Shown here in pieces: positions 24,401-35,351 of a stretch of 64,000 nucleotides of DNA (the stretch's first letter is position 1; each line of letters opens with the position of its first letter). Both the position numbers and the translations under genes were made by a program. The stretch is from Pelomyxa schiedti (Eukaryota; Evosea; Pelobiontida; Pelomyxidae), in contig JAHLWZ010000079.1 of the NCBI GenBank assembly GCA_020536535.1, positions 1-64,000 on the forward strand, in the 5' to 3' direction. The notes beneath the pieces were generated by a model. It worked only from the letters and a program-made list of their open reading frames with translations, was not told the DNA's origin and searched no databases.

Positions 24401-27179
24401 GTGATTACTCTACTCTTTTTATCGGGGGAGTAGCCAATAAAAAGGAAAAAAATATCATTACAACAGCGCTTATCTGTGTATTCCAGGTTCATCTTGTATC
24501 TGATGATAGATTAAAGGGAAAAATACATTGCTTGAAAGATACACATAAGAGGAGTGAGGGAATTCAGTATTACAGATGGGAGACCCATCTTCTGTTGTGA
24601 AAATAGGAAACGAGAGATCGCCGGTGCTGGGAGTTGGTGGTGCTGGCAAGTCTGTTGGCTTTCGTTTGCCTGAACTTGTTTAGATAAACAGGATTTTTTG
24701 TAGGCACCTGCAACGGTTTTCCTTGAGGACCCATGTGTACTACTGCTGACTTTTCGAGGGTTCCTTTTTGGCAAGGACACTGATGGTTCCACTTGCTTCT
24801 GGGGTGTTGGAGATGGCACTGGTGATGCTGGTGGGGAGAGAGCCGATGGTTCCATAGAAGAAGGAGAGTGAGCAACTCCGAACCCGAGGTAAAGAGGACT
24901 ATCATAGAATTACAAACAAAGTAGCATCATAGAAGCAACTGTTTGGAGCAGAAAACCGAGGAAGAATCGAAAATCGACATTGAAGGCCCTGTTTGCAGCG
25001 TAATGGTTAACGAGGCACTGAATAAACACGTTAGTCCATCAGCAATCTAATCCCAGGTACTTGAGGAATGTCTGTTTGTCTGAAAAAAATGGGACATAAG
25101 GAAACCAGCCAAGTACAACAGACAACTCTGAACTGGTGTTACCAACCACCGACTGTTGCGAACTTACAGGAAGAGGTACTCGAACTGCAAAAGGTTAGAA
25201 ACATATTATTTAGATTGAAGAATATTACCAGTACACTCAAGTTGAAAAATGACTGCAAACAGGGGATGAGCAACAAAGTAAGGGAACATAATGCACTGGT
25301 CATACCATAACCCACCCCCACCACGATTGTAGAGAACACACTTTTCTGGAGGGGCAACAAAGGTATGACCTGCAAGAACTTAGACACAGTTAAGCTTTGT
25401 AGATATCAACCATTGTGCACCCCAACTACAACTCTCTTCTCAATTATTGAAACAATTTGACCATCATTTTCTTGGAGACCTGTTTAATACCGTTAAAAAA
25501 AAGGGAACAAAAAAACCTGCAGATACCAAAAACATGCAACCTGTGTTGTTGGATGGCCTCAATTAATTCATCATCAAAATTTGGAGGCAATATCGCTTCT
25601 ATAGTGCCAATTGCCAGTTCAGTGGTTGGCTTTTTTCTTTTAAACAACGAAAGAAAGCAATCAGACTCACCACGAGAATAGGAGGAAAAAGAGGGGTTCT
25701 TAAGATGTCACAATGGGAGTATGGGGTAGGTTGAAAGTTTTTGGGAGGTTCCTTGTACTTTTTCAAAACCCTTCTCAAACCTACAGAAGCAAGTTGAAAG
25801 GAACCAGAAGAGGTTCATTGTGTTACCTGGTATTACAGAATTTGAGCCAATAGGCTCATTTTCTCGGATAAAGCAAATTGCAGGAGAAAATTTGGAAGCT
25901 AGACAGAGATTGTAGAATGCTTTGCTTCCAAGAAGTGGATTAAGCTGAGATCCTGGTAGATGTGACAAAAAATTGCAGTACTTGAGAATGTACTAAGATT
26001 ATCAATGCCTTTGTTTGATACGACAAACATCAATGCCCGAGGAGTTCCAGCATAAATTGCATCACTGAACTGAACTTGCCCTTTTGGAAGAGAAGACTTG
26101 TCCCTGTGAAAATTAGAGGTATGGTTTAAATGAGGAGGACCTACGCTAATCTGGTAGGATCTCCAAAAACTGGTAAGATTGACCACCCAACAGAATATTC
26201 TTTGATTACTACTGAGTCAAGCTTGACTACATGTGTTACTTTCTCAAGTGATCAAAAACTCCAATACCTTGAACAACGTATTCGAGAATGGCCACGCAAT
26301 TCTCATCAATGATAGATGAATGAAAGTAGACAGACTGGTTGTATACAACCCGTTCAAGGTTCCCGATGTTATTTCCCTCAGCCTGGAAGGATTAAAAAAA
26401 AAAAAAAAAAGAAGAAGAGTGAGAGGGAAGAAACAAACTGAAATCGGGTGACACTTGCTCTTTACCGAATCGCTAATGAAGGTATTTCCAAAAAATTTCT
26501 TGGTGAAACAATCGAACATGGAAAAATGAAATTTGTACTCCACAGTCACAGAGCTTCCCCCCTGGGGGTGCAAGTTTTCAATCACTTCCATGTACTAGTT
26601 GAAGTATAAGCCGCAATTAAATTGCAGGCAGGATATTTATACCAACTCGGGAATCACAGGCACACCATCAGCATAAACAACAGTCATACAATATGCCACA
26701 GTCCCACCCCCCCCAGGACCCTGCTGAGCTGACCCCAAGTCAAAAAAAAAAGGGGAAAAAAAAAAAAAAAAGGGAATCACATGCACACCATTGGGCAATA
26801 TCTTTGGCGGGCTGCCAGCAGCATCAAGCGGTATGGACGGTAGCCCACTGGCGCTCCCGTAGAACGCCAGCCATTTTGCAGACAACCCCCCAGCCTGCTC
26901 CACGTACCACTGAAACGTGCCCCCCCCTTCTCCCCCGCCGCCCCCCCTGCCACTTGGTTGCCCACGCCGCTCCCCTCGCGGGCCGCTCCCCCGCGTGGGT
27001 TGCTCGTATGTGGTCCACCCCCCCAGCTGGTGCGTACCCCTGGGTGTCAGGGTCAGGCTGGGCGATGCCGCTGCCGTGGCATAGTCCCTGGGAGACCCGG
27101 ACGGTGGCGGTACGCCTGTCCGCTTTCTGGAGGTCGCCGCTACTCCGGAGCCCCGGGATTGCCTTTGCCTTGGCTGCAT
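21414..27179 (-). CDS. NPHP4: Nephrocystin-4 (ciliary transition-zone protein)
   Basis: Long gene of many short exons, with the first in-frame ATG at 27177-27179 (MQPRQRQSRGSGVAATSRKR). Blocks appear in the same order as in animal NPHP4. Near the N-terminus are SMFDCFTKKFFGNTF and VVYNQSVYFHSSIIDENCVA. The central C2-like part gives RFWRYPPVYTCKLFLK, then FLQIDVWDGDALFYLGT and LKYLLREAAPAIQ. The C-terminal Ig/MSP-like series gives FFELLFTNPYNEEHTFSF, PYVVDHTFHFFGIENE, ASPSTIHFYAVIYSDPQ, TSQLLFAWIVHA and VFFNDAETGETVD. The last residues are LQISITQA and the stop is at 21414-21416. NPHP4 partners NPHP1 and RPGRIP1L at the base of the cilium, so the organism should build a cilium or keep a derived one. 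The gene is divergent from THOC7 with 41 bases between ATGs. Several exon joins are unverified. Confidence 0.88.
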
Positions 27180-27220
27180 TGTTTTTTTGGTTGGGTTTCG
27201 TGGCACGAGAAATCAGAAAC
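27180..27220. promoter_or_regulatory. 41-bp bidirectional start region between NPHP4 and THOC7
   Basis: The two ATGs point away from each other and are separated by only 41 bases. It contains a T7 run next to GGTTGGGTTTCG. Both promoters must overlap this segment or lie inside the opposing coding region. No TATA box is visible. Confidence 0.55.
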
Positions 27221-28152
27221 ATGTCCAACAAGCGGGGGGATGGACAGCCGGGACCGCAGCACGGAGTGGGCGCGGCGTCGGTGGCTACGACGGGGACGGC
27301 AACAGGGGGGGCGGCAGGGGTGGGCGACGTGGAGGACGGCGTTATTCGACTCAAGCTGCTGCTGAGGGAAATGAATTTGAGACGGTTCACAATAAAGTTT
27401 CTGGCTTGGTGCGAACTGGTGGACAAGAACACTGACCCCCATGACTGGTTTTTTTTTTTTTTTCCCCGCATTGATATGTTACTTTTGTATATAACCGGTT
27501 GCATCCAATTTACCTGTACAAAGCTATGAGTTGCAGCAAAGCCTTATTCGGGAGTTGAATATGTACGAGTTTGTCTTCCAGAAAGCAGACGTGGCACTCA
27601 AGACATATCAGGAAGAGAAAGAGGCCTATGACGCATTGTGTGCCAAAAGAGGTAACCTTCTCTTGACCGTTTATCACTGTCATAACTGTACTTATATATA
27701 TAGTTGAGGAAATCGCTCAAATAGAAAGGGAAATTCTTGATTTAACGGTGTAGTACGCTCTGTGTACCCCCATTGTTGATGTCAATAAGGCTCAACTCGA
27801 AGATGAGAAAGTCAGCCTACAACATAACGAAGAGTATGCAGCCCTAAAACGCGCAATATCAGAGAGGCCCCCCTCCCAAGACTCTGAAAGGTTCCAATTT
27901 TTCTCACACATATCTTCGCATCACCAAACCCACAGAGAGATAGCCTCTCTCGAGAAAGAGCTGGCAGATTTGCAGCAGAGTGCCGAAGATGTTTCAATCA
28001 AGTTAGACACTAGGTCAAAACAGTTTGCACTTCTTATGCACGCACTGTCCCAGCTTTCATCTGACGTGGTATGTGTTTCGATTCCAAGAAAAGTTCTAAC
28101 GTTAAAACCTCTGTAGGCACCCACTACCACTGACACTAACATGAGGGACTGA
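27221..28152 (+). CDS. THOC7: THO complex subunit 7
   Basis: The ATG is at 27221 (MSNKRGDGQPGPQHGVG). The N-terminus DVEDGVIRLKLLLREMNLRR, followed by FLAWCELV, matches the start of the THOC7 family. The coiled-coil exons follow: YELQQSLIRELNMYEF, AYDALCAKR, then EEIAQIEREILDL, EEYAALKRAISERPPSQDSE and SIKLDTRSKQFALLMHALSQ. The last matches the family's diagnostic RxKQFxxLxxxLxxL helix. Introns include a T-rich one near 27450-27520 and a 42-nt one at about 27750. The stop is TGA at 28150-28152. THOC7 is a coiled-coil subunit of THO/TREX, which couples transcription to mRNP packaging and export. The length of about 180 residues fits. Confidence 0.87.
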
Positions 28153-28985
28153 ACAACGAAAAAATTGGACATCTTTTCTTCGCATCCTGCATGATGATAT
28201 AATATTTTTCTTGCGTTTGGACAGTTTGAAAGAAGAAGAGGAACGGAGAACCCGCAAAGGGGGGCCCGTGTTCGTACCGCCTTACGTGGTGTAAGATTGG
28301 GGCGGTTAGAGCTTTTCCGTGTACATTCGCGAATCCCGCGGTTTCTTGATTGTACACTGGACAAAATTCCGCCCCCGGTCGAGCTTTGGTCGGAATAGGC
28401 ATTAGATCATTGATGTCTCGAAGATCACAATAGGAATTTGCCGTGAATGCGTTTCCAATCCGGAATAAACAATCCGCTAATGGACCATTAGCGGTAAAAG
28501 GTACCCGGCCAAACTCCACAATAATTTACAACACAGTACAGTGAATATGAGAAAAGAACATGGTACCAAGAGGTGAAGAAAGAACAAAAAAACAAGCAAA
28601 GTTGTGTCGAGGGAAAAAAAATAAAAAATAAAAACTTCACAACAAACCAAGCAACACGCACACCCTGCAACACACCAACACCCCATAAAACAACAAATCA
28701 ATTAATTCAAAGAGGTTCTGTGTAGTCAACACCCCGCATTCCCAGCAAGGAAACGATACCTGTGAGAATTTGTGAGGAGAAGTAAAAAAAGTAAAAAAAA
28801 TCCCCAACGACGATTTGCGCCACGGGGGTAGTACCAACTGTCGTCAGCTGACTTGCATCCACGATATCACTGTGTGACACACACTCGTGCCGTATCCGTA
28901 TACATACTGCCACGCCACACCAGTGAGCGTTGGTTCATTCCACCACGTGCCTGTTGTCACTGTGGTTACTTCGTTCATTTCAGCA
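28153..28985. other. Intergenic stretch without a confident gene
   Basis: About 830 bases downstream of THOC7 and upstream of the next gene. A minus-strand open frame (28136-28519) lacks an ATG near its start and any known motif; part of it overlaps the THOC7 end. The segment 28500-28720 is A/C-rich with A runs, like other upstream regions in the window. It could hold a decayed element, but nothing is provable. Confidence 0.5.
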
Positions 28986-31432
28986 ATGTGGAGAGATACG
29001 ACTACAAATAGCGGCAGCGGCGGCGGCAGCGGCAGCGGCAGCAGCAGCAGCAGCAACGCCAACATTAACACTGGCGGCGGTACTGGTGGTGTTGCGCCAC
29101 TCAACGCCAATACCAGCGCAACAGTAAGCAGCACGAGCACCACCATGAGCAGCAGCAGCAGCAGCAGCAGCGGAGGCGGCGGCAGTGGAAGCACATGGGG
29201 GCAGCTGCCTGCCTTGACAGAGGAGGATGTACGCCGGATTGGGAGAGGAGTGACTGGGGGAAACGTTGGAGCTCAGACGCCGCTGAATGTGAATGTGGCT
29301 GTGGACGTGGTCTCGTCTGGGCCCCCACTGCTCCCACACAGCACCAGCATCGTAAGTCAGGGAGGCACCACGACCAGTACTGCTCCTATGCCCAGGCAGC
29401 GCCCTCCAGGAGCGTTTTCAGTACCCGCATTCCTACGAGTATGTACACGCCTTGTGTGTTGTTTGTTTGTTGCGCTTTTTTTTTTTTTTTTTTTTTTTTT
29501 GATTTGTTTCTTGTTCCACATGGGGCATTGAGAAGGGTGCATTGAAGGAGTAAGTACTTACTTGCGACAAATCGTTTCGTGATTGTCATTCTCTGCTGGT
29601 TTTTTTGTCTTCCTTTCCTTGTGTTGCAATGCCTGATGTACTGTTTACCAGCGAACTCACTTCCTCTACGTTTCCTCGTACAGACTTATCTACCCGATTT
29701 ATTAGAATCACCACAATTTCGACCTTATACACAACCTCTTGTATTCAACGGGAGACAGATGTCTACATCAGAGCCCCCACCTCTCACCAACAACCAAATT
29801 CAGCGGATCACTGACCACGTTATGGCTCACACTCCTCCGACTGATAATCAGACTGAAAAGCTTGAACTCGTAAACAAACTAGAAGAAATGCAGAGACATC
29901 AAAATTCAGAATTCACTTCCAATGTGCCTGCACACGGTCCAGCGCGGCCTCCTTTTATTCCTGAGGCTGAGAAAGTTGTCAGAAGCGACCTTCTTTTCAC
30001 TCTCCCTCAGGAGCTTCGCTCACCCACACTCCCTCCAAGGATTCCACTTTCATCTTACTTTGCTCCATGGGGAGAAGATAGTAGATCCCCAATAGAACCA
30101 ATTCCCTGCACCCAGCTTGAAGTCACGCTATCTTCCTATAAGATTTTCAAACACAAGAAATTTCAGGTAGAAACCATCCCAATTTCCCTCTCTTAACCCC
30201 AACACAGATGTTCATTAAGATTGATAGAATGCTGAAGCAGAAACTCTGTTTGTCCAGTGATGATATCCTTTTGGCTGGATTGACTGCGAAATGCTGCAGA
30301 GAAAACTCCAATGAAGGTTCTCCGGATTGTTTTTTTTTCATCACTTCTTACGAATGAAGAGGTCGAGAACTGCAGGATATGTGCTCCTAATCGCAAAGTT
30401 GTTACCATTGGAGTTTCGTCTCAGTCTCCATTTCAACCTACATCAGCTATAAGCAGCAATACAAACAACCCCATGGATGTTTTCGTGTTTGACGACTGCA
30501 AGTCTAATTGCTCTTCTTCAAGGTAACCTCTTGAACCCATTAGGTGGGTTATTCACAAAAAGCAGGGATCACTTGCACGCATCCTTGACCTTAGTGGTGG
30601 AGTTGCAACCTGGGGCTACAATTAGGTCCCCTCCTTTCGTGTTGCAAGCAAGGGCGGCCCAGAGCCGAATACCAAGTATAACTCTTTTTCTCTGACTAAC
30701 CTTCACTAATTGAACCGTAAGAATCTAAAACCACATCCTCTACGCAAGTATCCTCAAGAGGGAAACGGAAGCATGTCTCAGGTTCCCTGGTTTCCCCTCC
30801 CCTAACATCATCCGATCCGGCCGCGAGTATGATGAATGAAACAAGCCCATTTGTTTATACCTCAAGCACAAGCACCACACCCACAAGCACACCCTCAAGC
30901 TCCACAAGCACACCAATAACAACAACCACAGGCGTAAGCACACCAATCACCACCACCACACCCATAACAACCACCTCAGCCGCACCATCCCCGGGGATTA
31001 TAAGCTCCCCCTCGCCCGGCCATACATTTACACCAGACCAGCTCCTGGATCAGCCGCACCACCCCGGCTCTGACACCAAGTGCTACGGTAAGACATGTAT
31101 CCCTCTGACCTACCCTAAGGCTAACCCCTACCCAGTTTTCCTTCATGTGCTGCAAACCGGAACAGTCGATTCCGATAAACCAGACATCAGAGACTTTCAG
31201 ACGTTAACCCGAAATCTTCCCGGTTTCATTCATTTTGAAGACCGGTCGCTAGCAGGTTTATTGCCGCATCCGGTTTGTTCTCTTTTACTGATTGCCGGCA
31301 ATAGGTGGGATGGTGATACTATTCCATTTCTTTGACAGCGTAATGCACGCTACCTCCGCTATGCAAATCGTTAACACCTACTTTGATAACCACAAACAAT
31401 TCACAGTGCAGGCTGTTGTCCAAAGTTGGTGA
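28986..31432 (+). CDS. Unrecognised protein with Ser/Gly- and Thr-rich tracts, possible transcription factor
   Basis: The first in-frame ATG is at 28986. The N-terminus is Gly/Ser/Thr-rich (AGC/GGC repeats). The conserved-looking middle starts after a poly-T intron: TYLPDLLESPQFRPYTQPLV, PTLPPRIPLSSYFAPWGED, then PIPCTQLEVTLSSYKIFKHK and MFIKIDRMLKQKLCLSSDD. Next come EEVENCRICAPNRKVVTIG, DVFVFDDCKSNC, LQPGATIRSPPFVLQARA and the basic GKRKH. A folded beta-rich core followed by a basic patch suggests a DNA-binding protein of the p53/STAT/Rel-like fold class, but that is a guess. Then comes a Thr/Ser/Pro linker (30830-30990) and a C-terminal domain ending VQAVVQSW. The intron near 30523-30600 is unresolved. 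The stop is at 31430-31432, converging on DNAJC17. Confidence 0.5.
29007..29182. repeat. AGC/GGC triplet repeats encoding Ser/Gly
   Basis: Two clusters of AGC and GGC triplets separated by an Asn/Thr-coding stretch, encoding Ser and Gly runs in the first exon of the neighbouring gene. Confidence 0.8.
29476..29500. repeat. 25-nt poly-T tract in an intron
   Basis: An uninterrupted run of 25 T between two coding exons. Homopolymers of 8-20 T sit in many introns of this window, and this is the longest. Its true length may be wrong, since such runs are error-prone. Confidence 0.9.
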
Positions 31433-31506
31433 GAAATCCACCAACAACCATTTTTGACTGTACAAAGCTGAACAAAGAAACACTTTTTACAAAAAAGCCC
31501 TTATGT

Positions 31507-32858
31507 TTAGTGGTCATTGTTGCTCTCTGTGGAGGGAGCAACATTTGGGGTTGGTTTGTTTGTTGAGTCATGCTCTTGTGCTTGTTGTGCTTGCAGTAAG
31601 GCTTTCTCTCTTTTTTGCCGCTCAGCAGCTGCTGCCAGTCTACCAAGTACTTGCCTTTCATATGTCAAATGAGACTGAAGAGAGATTCCGGGCTCTCCTT
31701 CACTAGCACTCGTTGAACTTGTTGTACTGCTTGTACTAGTGCTCGCTGAGGTAGTGGTTGAACTTGTTGCCGGGACTGGTGTGTCAGCAGGTACATGGGA
31801 CGGTGGTGGAGCAGGTTTTGACGGGAGCGATTCACTTTTTTGGACAAGAATAATCTTCAATCTGTTATCTTCAAATCCAGATTCGCTAGATGCCAGTTTC
31901 TATTGCTAATGAGAATGCATAAAAACTAGTATGAACATACTGCACTTTCTAGCTTTGCAAAGGATACTACGGCACTCCCGCCCTTTGCAGCCATCAGCAA
32001 TGCATCAATGGTGCCGTATTGACTGAAGAGTGCTTGTAGGTGTTCCCTGGTGTATAAATGTGTTGTTGGTGATGCTTTTGTGCTCCATCTTACCTTGATT
32101 GTTCCACCCTGATCTGTTGTGTTGTTGGGATTAGAGGTGTCTACGTTTTTTCATCCTTACCAGGCGGAGACTTTACAGTCGTGGAGGCAGTGGGAATAAT
32201 GTTTGCAGTGGGTTGTTCAGCGGCTTGTTGTTTCTTTTTCTGCAACATTCTCTCGTAACCCTCACGCTTTAACCGCATAATCTATGTACAGTAAGGACAA
32301 CACAGGGGAAAAAAGAGAAAAAACCAACTGTGGCAGATGGATATTACCTCTGCTTCAAGTCTCTTTCTAGCTTGCTCTTCTTCATTTCTAGAGCGCTTAG
32401 CGGCTCTCTCTCTTTCAAGAAGACCTTTTATATATAACTATGGTACAAAAGTTCCCAATAGTACATACTGTCTGCCATGCGTTTTCTCGACTCGTCAGCG
32501 AAAACGGTCCGCTGCTGCCGAGCACTTTTCGCAGCAATAAGAGCGTCATAAGCTTGCCTCGCCGCCTGATCAAGAAGAATTTCCTTAGCCTTCTTAATTT
32601 GCATGAATATCTCCGCTAGGAGCGGTTAGACAAGACAGTACATAAGTAAATAATATTATGCAATAAAAATCAAAAATCCAACGAACCAGCACGAGGGTTG
32701 CCCTTGTTCTTATCGGGGTGGTGGATCTTTGCCTTCTCCTTATACGCAGTGTTTATCTGCTGCGGGGACGCGTCCACCGGCACCCCCAACAACACATACA
32801 GCGACACATCGTCCGGAATACCGCCCAACAGCCCAGCCCCCGGTGGCCCCCCGCTCAT
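31507..32858 (-). CDS. DNAJC17: DnaJ homologue C17-like splicing co-chaperone
   Basis: The ATG is at 32856-32858. An N-terminal J domain reads SLYVLLGVPVDASPQQINTA, then KIHHPDKNKGNPRA with the HPD tripeptide, and ends KEILLDQAARQAYDAL. A Lys/Arg/Glu-rich helix follows. The C-terminal half has an RRM-like fold (TREHLQALFSQYGTIDALLM, then GGSAVVSFAKLESA), the J-helix-RRM order of DNAJC17 and its yeast relative Cwc23. The tail SHLTYERQVLGRLAAAAERQ resembles the family's last helix. The end is Ser/Thr-rich with the stop at 31507-31509. The protein helps spliceosome assembly and disassembly. Five or more introns are present. PRP8 lies 7 kb away, but linkage is probably accidental. Confidence 0.85.
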
Positions 32859-32937
32859 CTCCTCAGTGTCTTCTTTTTTTTAATTTTTTATTTTACTTCA
32901 AAAAAAATAGGGTTTCCAAATTGAATATTCCATGAGA

Positions 32938-35104
32938 TTAGTGGGAGGAGCGGTGTGAGGAAGTCGTTGTTGTGGATGCTGTTGTGGTGGTGCAGTTTGG
33001 TGACCCACCGGTGGTACGGTCTATGACTGGGACTGCAGGCTCAAAGCATACTGTTGAGACATAAGCGTCGACCAAGTACTTCTGCTTGATGAGGGCGTCT
33101 CGCCACTCGGTAGTTTCGGCGTTGGTGGTGCCGGAGACATAGAATACCGGCGCACCGGAATTGGTGCTGCTCTGGTCGCTCATTCCGATGACGAGGCGAA
33201 GTGACGTCTGGCCCTCGTGTGAAACTTCCTCGATTGCGCATTCATAGAGTGGAATCTTCACAACAGTTTTCTGTTGTTGTGTAAGAATGGCCGGATATAG
33301 CCGAAAAGTACACACATCTCTAAAAGTGTTGTCATATAAAGTGACAACTCCTTGACAGCAGTGTGCCCAGAAAAGGCCACGTGCAACGTGGCTTTCAACC
33401 TTGATGGGCCCTTCTTTTTCCTACCGAGATATAATCGTTAGAAAGGAAGTATTTGTGGCTTGTTTTATCAGTTCCAAACCTTTGTCGGTGTTATTGGCAT
33501 AGCTGTGGCGTTATAATGATTGCATGACGCTTTGATTGCAGCCATCCACTCGTCACAGATTTCTTTGTTTTCTGCCTATCTTGATAATTGATATGCAAAA
33601 AATCCATACGCCAATATACCTTTAATATTATAATTCTGCCAGGGAATTCTATTCCAAAAGCGTGGTGATGTATGTTTGGGGCTGGGTATACTGTGCAGGC
33701 AAGCTGTTTGTGGTGAGGTTACTACTTTAGGGGAACATACCTTCAAACAGTAAACGTTATCGCTTCCCCCAGTTGTATTTACATCCTCAGGTCTGTTAAG
33801 TTCCTTCTCGCCCAGTGTCTGTGAGGCCCAGTACCTAAGAAAAGGAATCAATATCTTTTTTCCTGTCTGATAATAAAACGCATACGAAAGAGAGTAATTC
33901 TTAAGTACAAAGAACCTTTTTTTCCAATTCTTAGTTGGACCCTTGTCCCCTCTCTTCCAAAGGAACCCTAGGTATTTCTTATAGGCAAAGAGTAGCACAA
34001 TGTTGAAATGTACCAGAGAGAAGAGGATTTGGAAAAGGTGGTGGTACTAGAGGTGCTTTCCCTGAATTTGGATCAGACGGGTCGTTTGGCGGTTTTGAAG
34101 TCAGAGCAGAGTACCAGGCTTGTGTTTCCTGCCCAGCATTCAGTAACATCATAATTTATGAACAAAAGTACCAGTTGAGAATCGCCACACAACAAGCACT
34201 TGCCGTCTCCAACTTGAAGACAAATTATACTGGAATTTGATCGTCTTAGGTCATTTGTGAGCACCTCCTTGTGAAGGTCACCTAATCGTACTAGGGAAAT
34301 GAGAGTGTGAGACATTGGCTGAATCAACGCAAGGGTTGGCGTTTCTGCCGCTGTCTGAAAGTCACAGTGAAATAAAGTACATAAATTTCTTGAGTACCAT
34401 GATTTTCTGTCCAAGGCAAAGTACGTTTCTACTCACTATAAGTCTAGCCCATTCTCTTGACCAGCGCTGGCTCCCTGGCTGCATAACCCACAACCATCCC
34501 TCTCTGCTTGGCTTGAATGCGTGGTATAGTTGTACAATATAGGTGAATATCTGTGGAGAATCTGAATTAGGCTGAATGCAACGTTAAAATAACCATACAA
34601 GCCTCTTATCTTTCATGTCGTCAATTCCCAGTAGTCTGGGAATGCCGATCTATAACCAGTAAGAGTTGAGTGTGGAAAAAAAAAACAACCTTTTCTGCAA
34701 TAGAAAAGGCAAGATTAAGAGTTTCATGTGGATTCATGGTAGGTAGTCGAGAAATATCAATTAAGTCCTGGAGGTATATGAGAGTTATATGCACCCCTTA
34801 GGCTGGTGGGTAACTTACAGGTCGCGACCATTGCAGAAAATGATACAACAAACTACAAAAAGCACCTCCACTGAGCCAACTTCAATACTGTTAAGAAAAA
34901 GATAAAGAACCACAAAGCAGGTGGATTTTGGTTTTAGGAACATGGGTGCACTCACCTCTCACCAAAGTCCACGACGTTTACACCGTGCTCCTTGGCAATA
35001 CCTCTGCACCACAGCATCAGGCCCATCTATTCCCTGTTCGTCAGTCTTTAAAACGACGGTTCGTTGACGTTTAAAACCTTGCCGCGCTCACCACCGTTCG
35101 CCAT
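32938..35104 (-). CDS. Calponin-homology plus PH-domain protein
   Basis: The ATG is at 35102-35104 (MANGGERGK, then an intron). The first exons build a CH-like domain: LWCRGIAKEHGVNVVDFGER, PHETLNLAFSIAEK, IGIPRLLGIDDMKDKR and IFTYIVQLYHAFKP. CH domains bind actin. A first PH-like domain starts GWLWVMQPGSQRWSREWARL and continues through LISLVRLGDLHKEVLTNDL. A second PH domain starts YLGFLWKRGDKGPTKNWKKR, then FFVLKNYSLSY, and ends EICDEWMAAIKA. A third PH-like half (VVKIPLYECAIEEVSHEGQT to TTEWRDALIKQKY) leads to a Thr/Ser-rich tail ending at 32938. A role linking membranes to the actin cortex is likely. The number of PH domains (two or three) needs a profile search. Confidence 0.75.
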
Positions 35105-35351
35105 GTTTTCGTTTGGTGATTTCTTCGCCCCTTTAAGCTCAGTGAAGTGAACCAGCTAGACAATCTCACACAGTGATCGGAACACCTGGAGTGGCACTCC
35201 AGGGTATCGTCTGGTTGCTGGCTGGGGCTCTGAGGAGAGTGTCAGTTTTCACCCAGTTTTCCCGCACTTCCAATGTTCCGGTAATCATCCTTCGGCTAAG
35301 GGGAAGAAGAGGAAAAAAAACCTTGGGGTCTGGGGTGTCGGTGATACAGGG

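Noticed and set aside
24511-24855. Separate gene starting MEPSALSPPASPVPSPTPQK
   Set aside because: The ATG is internal to NPHP4. NPHP4 N-terminal motifs lie upstream at 26200-26600, so this is its Pro/Ser-rich linker exon.
28136-28519. 127-codon minus-strand frame downstream of THOC7
   Set aside because: It starts at GTG, has no ATG early, no recognisable domain and overlaps the THOC7 end. It may be remnant DNA.
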